A stretch of DNA of 41,793 nucleotides, from positions 1-41,793 of the forward strand of contig PXOU01000015.1 of assembly GCA_003022365.1 (NCBI GenBank), given 5' to 3'. Source of the DNA: Candidatus Saccharibacteria bacterium QS_5_54_17 (GTDB lineage: Bacteria; Patescibacteriota; Saccharimonadia; QS-5-54-17). The notes under the pieces are model-generated. The model worked only from the letters and a program-made list of their open reading frames with translations. It was not told where the DNA came from and did no database searches. The first letter of the stretch is position 1. Every line of letters starts with the position of its first letter. The translations under genes were made by a program, and so were the position numbers. This document shows, one piece after another, positions 9,516 to 19,749 of the stretch.

Positions 9516-9884
9516 CTGGTTTCGTGTCGAGTGGTAGAGTTGGGGTGCGACGTGGACCGTCGCGACTGCAACGAAACGACACGAAACCAGGAAACCGGAC
9601 GGACCGTGGCTCTGGGGGATATGGTAGGGGATGCACCTAAGGTGCTGAGCCGTCCGGTCCGCCCGGTAAAACTACACCACATGTCCCCTGCGGGGGAGGG
9701 ACAATGGGTGTAGCAAGCCTGAGTACTACCTGTGTGACAAATAAGTTACGAGTCACGGTCGGTAGTACTCTAAAAGTGGGTGCGGCGGCGCCGTTCGTGG
9801 GCAGGAGTGGGGCTGCCCAGTCGTCGCCAGCCACACCAGCACCCGGAAATACCCGATATGCCCGGGAGAGTATAACGGGTGCTG
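9516..9884. ncRNA. Candidate large structured non-coding RNA (unrecognised class; strand probably + but not proven)
   Basis: Successive stems: 9516-9529/9577-9590 (14 bp perfect); 9595-9606/9655-9666 plus 9608-9612/9647-9651; 9672-9678/9707-9713 plus 9682-9687/9698-9703; 9721-9730/9761-9770 (10 bp perfect); 9778-9790/9822-9844; 9851-9855/9876-9880. Confidence 0.75.
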
Positions 9885-9985
9885 ACGTTTCAATGCTTCA
9901 CCGAAACCTTATAGCTTCGGTTGGCCGGTAGTATAATCGGCCAGGATGTCTGCTGTAAACATAACTGGTATTATGTATACAGCTT

Positions 9986-10990
9986 ATGGCGCAATCTAAA
10001 ACTACACCGACAAAAATTACCACGCTCGGCGCCGCTACCCAGGACGTATTCTTACTTGGCAGTGCTCTGAAAGCCAAACGTGATGTCCGCACTCACACCT
10101 TCGTGGAGCAATTCCCATTGGGAGCGAAACTGGAGCTGGACAAGGTCATATTCAGCACCGGCGGCGGAGCTACCAACGCGGCAGTTACCTTCGCCCGCTC
10201 CGGCTTCCACGCCAGTTTGATGGGCAAGGTCGCCGATGACCCGGCCGGGCAGAACGTCGTCCAGGCCATGGATGCCGACAACGTAAAAACCGACACGCTT
10301 GCCTGCGACTTGGACGGTACTACCGGCTATTCGACGCTTCTGTTGGCACCGCGCGGAGAGCGGACCATCCTCGTCTATCGCGGTGTCTCTCGAAATTTGG
10401 AGGCCGGTGACTTCGACCATTTCGCCAAGCTCAAAACTGACTGGTTGTATATAACTTCGCTCGGCGGCAACTTTCCCTTGCTGGAATCGGTTGTCGAATA
10501 CGCCCGCACCCGCGGCATCAAGCTAGCCATTAACCCCGGTTCGGGCGAATTAAAGCAACCGGAACGCTTCCGTGAGTTGCTTTCCGGTGTTTCCGTGCTT
10601 AGTCTCAACAAGGAAGAAGCCCAAAAAGTATTCGAGGGGCAAACACCCGGGAAATTAGCCAGGGAAGCCGCCGAGTGGTGCGCGACCGTATTGATTACCA
10701 ACGGACCCAAGGGCTCGTGCGCTTCGGATGGGCGGCATGTGTATAAAGCCGGTATGTATCAGGACGTGGCCGTGCTGGACCGGACCGGTGCCGGCGATGC
10801 TATGACCTCGGGGTTCGTGGCCAAAGTCGCCAGTGGCGAATCGATCGAGCAGGCCCTCGTCTACGGCAGCGCCAATTCAACCTCGGTCGTCCAACAGGTC
10901 GGCGCCAAAGCCGGTATTTTGTCCGCCGATGCCTCTATCGGGGACATGAATATCACTAAAACGGCTATAGGGGAGCAGGTGCATGCTTAG
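9986..10990 (+). CDS. PfkB-family sugar kinase
   Basis: GGGATNAAVTFARSGFHASLMGKVADDPAG and DRTGAGDAMTSGFVA. Confidence 0.92.
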   Translation: MAQSKTTPTKITTLGAATQDVFLLGSALKAKRDVRTHTFVEQFPLGAKLELDKVIFSTGGGATNAAVTFARSGFHASLMGKVADDPAGQNVVQAMDADNVKTDTLACDLDGTTGYSTLLLAPRGERTILVYRGVSRNLEAGDFDHFAKLKTDWLYITSLGGNFPLLESVVEYARTRGIKLAINPGSGELKQPERFRELLSGVSVLSLNKEEAQKVFEGQTPGKLAREAAEWCATVLITNGPKGSCASDGRHVYKAGMYQDVAVLDRTGAGDAMTSGFVAKVASGESIEQALVYGSANSTSVVQQVGAKAGILSADASIGDMNITKTAIGEQVHA

Positions 10991-12224
10991 TAGACTGCTG
11001 CAAGCCACCCAACCGGTATTCGATACCACCATAAAGCAGCTGGAGGAGCAAACGGGTAACAGATCGACCGATGCCCAATTGATCGCCGAGATCCTTGAGA
11101 CGGCCCACCAAAAGATGAGAGAGCTACAACTCGACCCCGCCGATACCAACGGCAAAGAGTTATACGCCACGCTCCTCAATACCGTCAAAAAGCACGATGA
11201 ACACTTGGCCAAAGAGCTGGGCGGCCAGGATCCAACCAGTTTACGGGAAATGACGCCCAAGATTCTCCAGCGCATCGAAGATGTCGATATGCCCCGAGGT
11301 GGGTGGTTCTTAAAAGATGAGGTCGCCAAAGATATGCTGCTGCACATGCCGCCCAAAAATGTCATCGGGCGGCTCGGCTACAGCAGCGCCAAAAAAATGC
11401 TCCAAAACGAAAATCTCTACGAGGTTTATGGCGCTTTACGATTTGCTGAAGAATCGGACTGGCTGGAGGAATACAATCGCCAGTACACCTCGCTCACCCC
11501 CGATGACTTTCAGACGCGTAAGATCCGGATCATCCAGTATGACCCGGATAAATGGGGCGACATCGCTGCCCACTTTATCCAGAAAAAGCTCCACAACATT
11601 ACCCATTTGAAGGAATTGGGCGTCATCATGACCATGCCGGTTTCCAGTGTTACGCCGATGCCGGGGGTCACCCTGAAAGTCATGCCGCTTATCCTGCACT
11701 ACTTCAATGAAATCCGGCTTTACAGCTCCTTTTTCAAGTTAATGAAAGATAAAAAGAATTTCGGCGAGATCTTCACCAATACGCTGATCGCTGACCCTTC
11801 GCCGGTGGCGGTAACCCAAACCGATACCGTGCACTGGCGGGTATTGCAGCGGTACTTCGGCAAGCTTAAAGACGAACATCATCCCGAAATGTTCGAACCC
11901 CACGTGCAACCGGAAGATCTGCATTGGCGGAAGGCCGAGGAAGTGCTCTATGAGGTGGACCCCGAACTGGAATTCTGGCGCGACCTGGATTTCATCGGTC
12001 TGTTCGTCAACGATGAAGAACCCGTGACGTTCAACTTGATGGATGTTGGTCTGAGCTACTCCAACCAGTTGTCTTTCCAGGATCGATATCTGTATCACTT
12101 CCGCGAAGCCCTGTGGAACGAAATCTTTGTCCGCTACTTGGGCCAACAGAATTTGGAAGACCGGGTGTTAAAGCGGCTGGATAATGATTTGATCGCCCCG
12201 GAAACCATCAAACAATTCCAATAA
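10983..12224 (+). CDS. Hypothetical protein, 413 aa
   Basis: Long ORF overlapping pfkB stop; no motif recognised. Confidence 0.75.
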   Translation: MLSRLLQATQPVFDTTIKQLEEQTGNRSTDAQLIAEILETAHQKMRELQLDPADTNGKELYATLLNTVKKHDEHLAKELGGQDPTSLREMTPKILQRIEDVDMPRGGWFLKDEVAKDMLLHMPPKNVIGRLGYSSAKKMLQNENLYEVYGALRFAEESDWLEEYNRQYTSLTPDDFQTRKIRIIQYDPDKWGDIAAHFIQKKLHNITHLKELGVIMTMPVSSVTPMPGVTLKVMPLILHYFNEIRLYSSFFKLMKDKKNFGEIFTNTLIADPSPVAVTQTDTVHWRVLQRYFGKLKDEHHPEMFEPHVQPEDLHWRKAEEVLYEVDPELEFWRDLDFIGLFVNDEEPVTFNLMDVGLSYSNQLSFQDRYLYHFREALWNEIFVRYLGQQNLEDRVLKRLDNDLIAPETIKQFQ

Positions 12225-12355
12225 AAGTAGCTGTTGCCCCCCGGAGCGTGCCTGCCTGGTGAGGAGGCTGTCTGTTGGCGGATTGGCTGGTTGGCAGCAA
12301 AAAACGTATAGGTAAACACCCCTCGGCAACTCACCACATGATTTATAATGGGAAT

Positions 12356-14317
12356 ATGGCAACATTTTCGCTCGCGGCCCAACATGAGCCAACCGGTGAC
12401 CAACCCCAGGCCATTGAAACGCTGACCAGCGGCGTGGAGCAAAATGCCCGGGAGCAAACACTGTTGGGTGTCACCGGTTCCGGCAAAACCTTCACCATGG
12501 CCAATGTCATACAAAACGCCCAGAAGCCGACGTTGGTGCTCTCCCACAACAAAACGCTGGCGGCCCAGCTATACAGCGAATTCAAACGCTTTTTCCCCGA
12601 CAACGAGGTCCATTACTTTGTCAGTTATTTCGACTACTACCAACCCGAAGCCTACATCCCCCAAAGCGATACCTACATCGAAAAGGATTCCCAGATCAAT
12701 GAGGAAATCGACCGCCTGCGCCATGCCTCCACCAAGGCGCTCTTGACCCGGCGCGACACCATTATCGTGGCTTCGGTCAGTTGTATATACGGGCTGGGCG
12801 CGGTCACTGATTACGCCGAGCTTGCTATCACCGTTACGGTGGGCGAAACCCGCAAGCGGGATAAGTTCATGCGCCATCTGACCGACATCCAGTACCAGCG
12901 GAACGAAACCAGCTTTAGCAGGGGTACCTTCCGGGCCAAGGGTGATATCGTGGACGTCTTCCCGATCGGTGATGAGTCGGCCTACCGGGTCGAATTCTTC
13001 GGCGATGAGGTAGAACGGGTTCGGGGCTTGAACCCGCTCACCGGCGAGATACTCGCCGAGTATGAGGATGTGACCATCTTTCCCGGTAGCCACTTCGTTA
13101 CTCCGGAAGAGAAGATGAAACGGGCGATCGCCAACATCCGTGAGGAACTTGACCAAAGACTCAACTCCTTACGGGCAGACAATAAATTACTGGAAGCCCA
13201 GCGCTTGGAGCAACGGACCAGCTACGATCTGGAAATGCTGGAAGAAACCGGTTTCGTCAAAGGGGTCGAAAACTACTCGCGGTATCTCACCAACCGGGAA
13301 CCGGGCGAACAACCGGCCACCTTGCTGGATTATTTTCCTGATGATTATTTGATGTTCATCGACGAGTCGCACATGACGGTGCCGCAAATACGGGGCATGT
13401 ATAACGGCGATAAAGCCCGCAAGGAAGTGTTGGTGGAGCACGGTTTCCGCTTACCCTCAGCCTTGGACAACCGCCCGCTGACGTTCCCTGAATTCGACCG
13501 GCATATTAACCAGTTAACGTACGTTTCCGCGACTCCGGCCGAGCATGAGTTGAGCCGTTCCTATCAGGTGGCCGAGCAGATCATCCGGCCTACCGGTCTC
13601 CTGGATCCGGAAATCGATGTTCGCGAGACCGGTGGACAGATCGATGACTTGATAGCTGAAGTCAAACAGACCGTTGCAGGCGGAGAACGGGTGCTAATCA
13701 CCACGCTAACCAAACGCATGGCGGAAGATCTGACCGAGTACCTCCGGGAGTCAGCCGTTAAGGTGCAGTATCTGCATTCGGAGGTCGAAACGCTGGAGCG
13801 GAGCGATATCCTGCGCGATTTGCGTATGGGTGAATACGACGTCCTGGTGGGTATTAATCTGCTGCGGGAAGGGCTGGATCTACCCGAAGTGAGTTTGGTG
13901 GCCATTTTGGATGCCGACAAGGAAGGGTTCCTGCGCAGCGAGCAGGCACTGATTCAAACCATCGGCCGGGCCGCTCGCCACGTCAACGGTCGGGTCATCA
14001 TGTACGGAGACACCATCACCGGTTCCATGCAGCGGGCTATTGACGAAACCTACCGGCGGCGCCAGAAACAGCAGGATTACAACCAAACCTATGGCATCAC
14101 GCCCCAGGGTATTCAGCGCGAAGTCGAAGCGCGCATGTACGAAGAAGCGGGAGGGGCCGACGAGAAAAAGGTCGAGGTGGAAAACGTACCCCAATCCGAG
14201 CGCCCGCAGCTTATCAAGGACTTGACGGCGCAAATGGAAATGGCGGCGGCCAACCTCCGTTTCGAAGAAGCCGCTGAATTACGGGATTATATAGAAGAGG
14301 TTAGCCGGGACAGCTAG
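12356..14317 (+). CDS. uvrB: Excinuclease ABC subunit B
   Basis: [52 protein letters not shown]-term UVR motif; TATAAT 12344-12349, ATG 6 nt downstream. Confidence 0.97.
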   Translation: MATFSLAAQHEPTGDQPQAIETLTSGVEQNAREQTLLGVTGSGKTFTMANVIQNAQKPTLVLSHNKTLAAQLYSEFKRFFPDNEVHYFVSYFDYYQPEAYIPQSDTYIEKDSQINEEIDRLRHASTKALLTRRDTIIVASVSCIYGLGAVTDYAELAITVTVGETRKRDKFMRHLTDIQYQRNETSFSRGTFRAKGDIVDVFPIGDESAYRVEFFGDEVERVRGLNPLTGEILAEYEDVTIFPGSHFVTPEEKMKRAIANIREELDQRLNSLRADNKLLEAQRLEQRTSYDLEMLEETGFVKGVENYSRYLTNREPGEQPATLLDYFPDDYLMFIDESHMTVPQIRGMYNGDKARKEVLVEHGFRLPSALDNRPLTFPEFDRHINQLTYVSATPAEHELSRSYQVAEQIIRPTGLLDPEIDVRETGGQIDDLIAEVKQTVAGGERVLITTLTKRMAEDLTEYLRESAVKVQYLHSEVETLERSDILRDLRMGEYDVLVGINLLREGLDLPEVSLVAILDADKEGFLRSEQALIQTIGRAARHVNGRVIMYGDTITGSMQRAIDETYRRRQKQQDYNQTYGITPQGIQREVEARMYEEAGGADEKKVEVENVPQSERPQLIKDLTAQMEMAAANLRFEEAAELRDYIEEVSRDS

Positions 14318-14399
14318 CCCCCTCATCCACCCACCAGACAGCCAAGACACCGGCAGCACATAGTTTGTCTGCCCCCGCGCGCTTGCTATACTAGTCCCT

Positions 14400-14690
14400 A
14401 TGACGCGGATCAGCCGGGATGACATCACCAAACTCGGCCATTTGGCGCGTATCGGCATCTCCGAGGAAGTAGCCGGGACGTTGGCGCCCCAGTTGGAGGG
14501 CATCCTGGATTACGTGGCCCAGTTGCAGGAAGTTGATACGGAAGCAATTGAGGCCACCAACCAAGTTACCGGTTTGCGGGATGTGTGGCGCGAGGATGAA
14601 GTTATTCCCAGCCATTATTCACGGGCAGAGTTACTGGCGAACGCCCCCGCCACCCAAGATGGATACATACAAGTCAGGCGGGTCTTATGA
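14400..14690 (+). CDS. gatC: Asp-tRNA(Asn)/Glu-tRNA(Gln) amidotransferase subunit C
   Basis: KLGHLARIGISEEVAGTLAPQLEGILDYVAQL; adjacent to gatA. Confidence 0.9.
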   Translation: MTRISRDDITKLGHLARIGISEEVAGTLAPQLEGILDYVAQLQEVDTEAIEATNQVTGLRDVWREDEVIPSHYSRAELLANAPATQDGYIQVRRVL

Positions 14691-16150
14691 GCGCCATACC
14701 TCGTACCCGGCCATCCAGACAGGGCCAACAGCAGCAGTGGCCAAAGCTAGCGGAGCTCGCGGGTCAGATAAAAAACGGCGAGCGAAGCGCGGTTGAAGTG
14801 GTGGAGGCCTGCATTGAACGAGCGGAAGCAGCCGAGGATTATCACGGCATTTTAAAATTGGAAATTACGGCGGCCCGGGAGCGGGCCGAGCAGATCGATC
14901 AGCTGGTTGCCGACGGGGAAACCGAAGGAGTGTTGCTGGGCGTACCGTTTCTGGCCAAGGATAATTTTCTCACCAATGGCCAAGCGGAAACCACTGCCGC
15001 TAGCCACATGTTGGAAACGTTCACTGCTCCATACCAGGCGACTGCTATCGAAAAACTAGAAGCGGCCGGAGCGATCATGCTGGGTAAAACCAACCTGGAT
15101 GAATTCGCCCATGGTTCCTCAACTGAAAACAGCGCCTTTGGCTCCACCAAAAATCCGTATGATCCCCAGCGGGTGCCGGGCGGGTCTTCCGGCGGTTCGG
15201 CGGCCGCGGTGGCGCTGAATATCGTCCCCTTCGCGTTGGGAACCGATACGGGCGGTTCTATCCGGCTGCCGGCCAGTTTTTGCGGCACGGTGGGGTACAA
15301 ACCGACTTACGGGCTGGTCTCCCGCTTTGGTGTCATTGCCATGGCATCTTCTACTGATGTCATCGGTCCTTTAACCCGCTCCAGTCACGACGCCGGATTT
15401 GTCCTGGATGTGCTGGCTGGCCGCGACGGACGGGATAGCACGACTATTGCCCGGGAAGAAACCTATCATATCGGTGAACCGGCTGAACTGTCGGGGTTGC
15501 GCGTGGGGGTCATCAAGGAGCATATGGGCGAGCATGTCGGTCGAGGTATGCGGAGTGCGACGTGGGAAAAAATCAAAGCGCTCGAGCGGGCCGGAGCGCG
15601 GGTGGAAGAAGTGGAGTTACCCCATGACAGCGTGGCATTGGCCATCTACTACATCATCGCACCGGCGGAAATCAGTTCCAACTTGGCCCGGTATGATGGC
15701 ATAAAATACGGCTATTACACCTCATCGGCGGATTCGCTGGAGGAAACCTATCTGCAATCCCGGGGGGAAGGATTCGGCGATGAACCGATCCGGCGTATGT
15801 TAACGGGCACTTTCGTACTCTCCAGCGGTTATCAGGAGGCTTATTACAAGAAAGCCCAGAAAGTCCGGACGCTGTTGCGAGGGGATTACGAAACGGTATT
15901 CGGTACCTATGATGTGCTGGCCGGTCCTATGTCGCCCACCACCGCCTTTAAGCTCGGCGAAAAGGGCGATCCGGTTGCTATGTATCAAAGTGATGATCTG
16001 GCGATCTCGGCTAATCTGGCCGGAATACCGTCCATAAGCCTCCCGGCCGGCGAGATTGACGGGCTTCCGTTCGGGCTACAGTTACAAGCGCCCGCCGGGC
16101 GGGATAAGCGGCTGCTCGATATCGCGGCCGCGGTAGAGGGGGTTATCTAA
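14687..16150 (+). CDS. gatA: Asp-tRNA(Asn)/Glu-tRNA(Gln) amidotransferase subunit A
   Basis: GVPFLAKDNF, PGGSSGGSAAAVA, GTDTGGSIRLPASFCG amidase signature. Confidence 0.96.
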   Translation: MSAIPRTRPSRQGQQQQWPKLAELAGQIKNGERSAVEVVEACIERAEAAEDYHGILKLEITAARERAEQIDQLVADGETEGVLLGVPFLAKDNFLTNGQAETTAASHMLETFTAPYQATAIEKLEAAGAIMLGKTNLDEFAHGSSTENSAFGSTKNPYDPQRVPGGSSGGSAAAVALNIVPFALGTDTGGSIRLPASFCGTVGYKPTYGLVSRFGVIAMASSTDVIGPLTRSSHDAGFVLDVLAGRDGRDSTTIAREETYHIGEPAELSGLRVGVIKEHMGEHVGRGMRSATWEKIKALERAGARVEEVELPHDSVALAIYYIIAPAEISSNLARYDGIKYGYYTSSADSLEETYLQSRGEGFGDEPIRRMLTGTFVLSSGYQEAYYKKAQKVRTLLRGDYETVFGTYDVLAGPMSPTTAFKLGEKGDPVAMYQSDDLAISANLAGIPSISLPAGEIDGLPFGLQLQAPAGRDKRLLDIAAAVEGVI

Positions 16151-16575
16151 TGGATATGGAGACCATACTCATCATCGGCGGCATATTAACCGTAATGGTC
16201 CTGGTTTTTCTGGGCATGTCAATGGCAACTACTCGGCGGAGTGCCCGGACCCCGTTGGATAAACAATTCGTAGGCAGAGAATGGCAGAAGATCACTGCTT
16301 TGGCGGAACATTCCGACCAATCGGCCCGGTACGCGGTTATCGAAGCCGACAAACTACTCGATCACGTGCTCAAAGCGCGCGGGTATCGGGGCGAGAAGAT
16401 GGGGGATCGATTGCGTGAGGCGGGTCCCGATTTTTCCTACCAAGATGATGTCTGGCAGGCGCATAAATTGCGGAATAAACTGGTCCACGAAGCCGAGTAT
16501 GAAGTTGATCATCGCCTGGTCACCCGGGCCGTTAAGCAATTTCGCCGGGCATTGAAGGATATGGGAGCATTTTAG
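16150..16575 (+). CDS. Membrane-anchored HEPN-like protein in the gat operon
   Basis: N-term TM helix; AHKLRNKLVHEAEYEV contains an RN-X3-H type HEPN signature. Confidence 0.6.
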   Translation: MDMETILIIGGILTVMVLVFLGMSMATTRRSARTPLDKQFVGREWQKITALAEHSDQSARYAVIEADKLLDHVLKARGYRGEKMGDRLREAGPDFSYQDDVWQAHKLRNKLVHEAEYEVDHRLVTRAVKQFRRALKDMGAF

Positions 16576-16583
16576 AGGTCAAT

Positions 16584-16664
16584 ATGTCACAGGCAACAGG
16601 CGAGCGGCTAACATCCCCATTAGACTATCTGCATTATGTATTACAGGCGGGGAAACCTGTATGA
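16584..16664 (+). CDS. Possible 26-aa leader/sORF MSQATGERLTSPLDYLHYVLQAGKPV, stop overlapping gatB ATG
   Basis: SD-like AGAGG before ATG 16584; TGA overlaps ATG (ATGA) of gatB. Confidence 0.4.
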   Translation: MSQATGERLTSPLDYLHYVLQAGKPV

Positions 16665-18133
16665 GGCGTGACCGCCGCTCCAACTCCCAGGCTCCGGAGT
16701 CTGACTACACCGCTGATATCGGTATCGAGTGCCACATCCAGCTTAAGACCGCTTCCAAGCTGTTTTGCTCCTGTAGCAATGATTCCCGCCAGGAGGATCC
16801 CAACACCACGGTGTGTCCGGTATGTCTCGGTCTCCCCGGTACGTTGCCGGTCCTGAATAAACGGGCGGTCGAGTTGGCCATGCAAGCGGGCATCGCCCTG
16901 AACGCGAGGGTCGCCGAGCATACCAAGTTCGACCGGAAAAACTACTTCTATCCGGATCTCCCCAAGGGATATCAGATTACCCAATACGACCAGCCGATCA
17001 TCGGAGCCGGCGAGGTAGCGGTGCCACTGGAAAACGACAGCTTTTCGGTCCGGATCGTGCGGGCGCATATGGAGGAAGACGCCGGTAAGCTCGTGCATCC
17101 CGAATCCGCCGACTATTCCCTGGTAGATTTGAATCGTGCCGGAACGCCGTTACTGGAGATCGTCTCCCAACCCGACATGCACTCACCCGCCCAAGCCAAA
17201 GCTTACGCCCGCGAGCTGTATTACCGGATGCTATACGTGGGCGCCTCCGATGTTGACTTATACCACGGCAATATGCGATTCGATCTCAACGTCAGTGTCC
17301 GGCCGTCCGGCTCTGACCGGTTCGGCACCCGGACCGAGATCAAGAACATGAATTCCTTCCGCAATGTGGAGCGGGCGGCTGACTATGAAATCGGCCGGCA
17401 GATCCAACTTTTGGAAAATGGCCAGCTCGTAACCCAGGAAACCCGCGGTTGGGACGAGCAGAAAACCTACCTGATGCGGGAAAAAGAGGAAGCTGAGGAT
17501 TATCGGTACTTCCCCGAGCCGGATATTCCGCCCTTGGAGCTGGATCGCTCCAAGCGGGAACAGGTGGAACAGGAACTCCCGCCGTTGCTCACCCATGTGC
17601 GCCACACACTACGAGCAACCGGCCTGGAACAAACCAAAATTGAAGCCTTAATCAATCAGCCGCGTTTGGCCATGCTCGGGCTATCGGTACTGGAGGAAAT
17701 AACAGACCCCGCCTCCCGCGATCGCATCGTCAACTGGCTGACCAGTGAAGTCGTCCGCCTGCTGCGTGCTGAGGACTTCGACTGGGACGACTTTGCTTTA
17801 AGCGTGGGACAGTTAGGCGAGCTCTCGGATATGACCGCCGACGATGAGCTGAATTCTTCAGCTGCCAAGCAGGTGCTGGGCGAAATGGTAACTTCCCCGC
17901 GTTCTCCGCGCCAGATTGCCGAGGAAAAGCAATTAATCCAGACTTCCGATGCCGGTGAGATCGAAAGCATCGTCGATCAAGTCATCCAGAATAACCCACA
18001 GGCAGCCCAAGACGTACGTGACGGGAAAAGCAAGGCCATCGGCTTTCTAACCGGTGAAGTTATGAAGGCCAGCCAAGGCCAGACCAATCCGCAAATCGTC
18101 AAAGACCTGCTCGAGCACAAATTAAACCAATAG
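16661..18133 (+). CDS. gatB: Asp-tRNA(Asn)/Glu-tRNA(Gln) amidotransferase subunit B
   Basis: IGIECHIQL, NTTVCPVCLGLPGTLPVLN, KNYFYPDLPKGYQITQYDQPI, MREKEEAEDYRYFPEPD. Confidence 0.97.
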   Translation: MRRDRRSNSQAPESDYTADIGIECHIQLKTASKLFCSCSNDSRQEDPNTTVCPVCLGLPGTLPVLNKRAVELAMQAGIALNARVAEHTKFDRKNYFYPDLPKGYQITQYDQPIIGAGEVAVPLENDSFSVRIVRAHMEEDAGKLVHPESADYSLVDLNRAGTPLLEIVSQPDMHSPAQAKAYARELYYRMLYVGASDVDLYHGNMRFDLNVSVRPSGSDRFGTRTEIKNMNSFRNVERAADYEIGRQIQLLENGQLVTQETRGWDEQKTYLMREKEEAEDYRYFPEPDIPPLELDRSKREQVEQELPPLLTHVRHTLRATGLEQTKIEALINQPRLAMLGLSVLEEITDPASRDRIVNWLTSEVVRLLRAEDFDWDDFALSVGQLGELSDMTADDELNSSAAKQVLGEMVTSPRSPRQIAEEKQLIQTSDAGEIESIVDQVIQNNPQAAQDVRDGKSKAIGFLTGEVMKASQGQTNPQIVKDLLEHKLNQ

Positions 18134-18199
18134 TGTACAAACCGCTCCTGTTTGGTGTAGGATGGGAAGCAACAATTGCCTGGTAAACAGCTCAATCCT

Positions 18200-19084
18200 A
18201 TGGGAGAAGTTACCAAAGCTATCATTCCCGCTGCCGGCCTGGGGACGCGCTTCCTTCCCCAGACCAAAGCTATGCCCAAAGAGATGCTCCCCATCATCGA
18301 CAAACCGGTTATCCAGTACATCGTGGAAGAAGCAGTGGCGGCGGGTATCACGGAGGTCATCATCGTGACCGGCGCCCATAAACGGGCTATCGAAGATCAT
18401 TTCGACCATCAGGTCGGTCTCCAGCAGGAGTTACGCGCCAAGGGGAAAGCCGAAAAAGCCGATCAGCTGGAACATATCGCCGACATGGCCAATTTCGTGT
18501 ATGTCCGGCAAAAAGGCGCGCCCGGTAACGGAACACCGGTTTTGAATGCCTCCCATCTGATCGACGAGGAGGAGCCGTTTCTGGTGCTGTTCGCCGATGA
18601 TATGTTCCAGGCACGCGTGCCACGGGCACAACAGTTGATCGATACGTATAAACACGTCGAAAAACCGGTTATGTCGTTGATGGAGGTAGCAGGGCCCGCT
18701 ATTAGTAAATACGGTGTCATTAATCCGGGAGAAGCGATCGATGAACGAACCTATCCTATCAAGCAGGTGGTTGAAAAACCCCAATACGACCAGGCGCCGT
18801 CACAGCTGGCGGCCATTAGCGGCTACGTCCTGGATCGGACCGTGCTTGACGCGCTGTTTCGGCAATCGCCGGAGCAGGACGGGGAAATTTATTTGACCTC
18901 GGCCATCAATCACGTTGCCCAACAAGATGAGGTGTACGGCCGTCTCCTAGAGGGTAAGTGGCACGATACGGGCAACAGGCAACGATATCTTGAGGCGGTG
19001 GTGGAGATGGCGCTGGAAGACCCGGAATTGGCCGTGGATTTCCGGTCGTTTTTACGCAGCATTATAGACGGTTCCGGCCAGTGA
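18200..19084 (+). CDS. galU: UTP-glucose-1-phosphate uridylyltransferase
   Basis: AIIPAAGLGTRFLPQTKAMPKEMLPIIDKPVIQYIVEEA. Confidence 0.95.
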   Translation: MGEVTKAIIPAAGLGTRFLPQTKAMPKEMLPIIDKPVIQYIVEEAVAAGITEVIIVTGAHKRAIEDHFDHQVGLQQELRAKGKAEKADQLEHIADMANFVYVRQKGAPGNGTPVLNASHLIDEEEPFLVLFADDMFQARVPRAQQLIDTYKHVEKPVMSLMEVAGPAISKYGVINPGEAIDERTYPIKQVVEKPQYDQAPSQLAAISGYVLDRTVLDALFRQSPEQDGEIYLTSAINHVAQQDEVYGRLLEGKWHDTGNRQRYLEAVVEMALEDPELAVDFRSFLRSIIDGSGQ

Positions 19085-19125
19085 AGTTGGTTGGTAGCTG
19101 CGGGCAATAGTGGTATCATGGCCAT

Positions 19126-19383
19126 ATGACGGCATTTGAAGTACTGGTAATCATACTCAGCGTATTTTTGGCGATATTTTTGATACTCGGTATCGCCGTT
19201 CTGGTTAAGCTTCTTAAGGTTTTCCGGAAAATGGATGAGTTTGCCGACAAAGCCAACACCTTTGCTGACGATTTCAGCGGGAATATGGCCGACATGATTA
19301 AAAAAAGTTTCGCCCCCTCGGCGATCGTTTCGGGAATTATCCGGTCCGTGCGGAAGTCCCGAAAGCGCAAACGGGGCCAATAA
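19126..19383 (+). CDS. Small membrane protein
   Basis: N-term TM; TATCAT 19114-19119 and TTGGTA 19091-19096 immediately upstream. Confidence 0.6.
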   Translation: MTAFEVLVIILSVFLAIFLILGIAVLVKLLKVFRKMDEFADKANTFADDFSGNMADMIKKSFAPSAIVSGIIRSVRKSRKRKRGQ

Positions 19384-19400
19384 GAAAAGGAGGTACGATT

Positions 19401-19727
19401 ATGGCAGAACGCAATACACAAAATACACAAGGACACGGTTTCGCAGTTGGCGCGATTGCCGGCATGGTCGCTGGCGCGGTTGCCGGTATATTATTGGCGC
19501 CCAAGAGCGGCAAGGAGACCCGGGCTGATATCAAGGAGAAAGCCCAGGAAGTCGACTCACAGGCACGGGAAAAAGCGACGGAGGCCAAGCAGAAGGCCCA
19601 TGAGGCGAGGGAAGAAGCCAGAAATACCGGACGGCGATGGGGTAAAAAAGCCAAGAACGCTGCCCACGCCAGCAAAGAAGCCCTGGAAGAAGAGTCTGAC
19701 GAACAAGAAACATCCGACCGCAGCTAG
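19401..19727 (+). CDS. YtxH-like domain protein
   Basis: GAIAGMVAGAVAGILLAPKSGKETRADIKEKA; SD AGGAGG upstream. Confidence 0.75.
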   Translation: MAERNTQNTQGHGFAVGAIAGMVAGAVAGILLAPKSGKETRADIKEKAQEVDSQAREKATEAKQKAHEAREEARNTGRRWGKKAKNAAHASKEALEEESDEQETSDRS

Positions 19728-19749
19728 GCCGGTGCTTTGCTATTAGCAG

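Noticed and set aside
9526-9541. tRNA D-arm-like GTGGTAGAGT
   Set aside because: No anticodon or T-arm follows; it lies inside the first long hairpin.
9545-9670. GTGCGAC (group II intron 5' motif) and GAGCCGTCCGG (domain V-like) within the RNA candidate
   Set aside because: No matching domain V 3' strand, no reverse transcriptase and no interrupted gene; likely chance.
9516-9884. RNase P RNA, tmRNA or group I intron
   Set aside because: Missing the GAGGAAAGUCC/ACAGAA blocks of RNase P, a T-loop plus CCA end of tmRNA, and the P7 core of group I introns as far as I can see; a covariance search is still needed.
12569-13156. Long antisense ORFs inside uvrB, gap, nusA, clpC, dnaE and others
   Set aside because: Lie opposite clearly conserved genes and lack recognisable motifs or RBS; typical codon-bias shadows.
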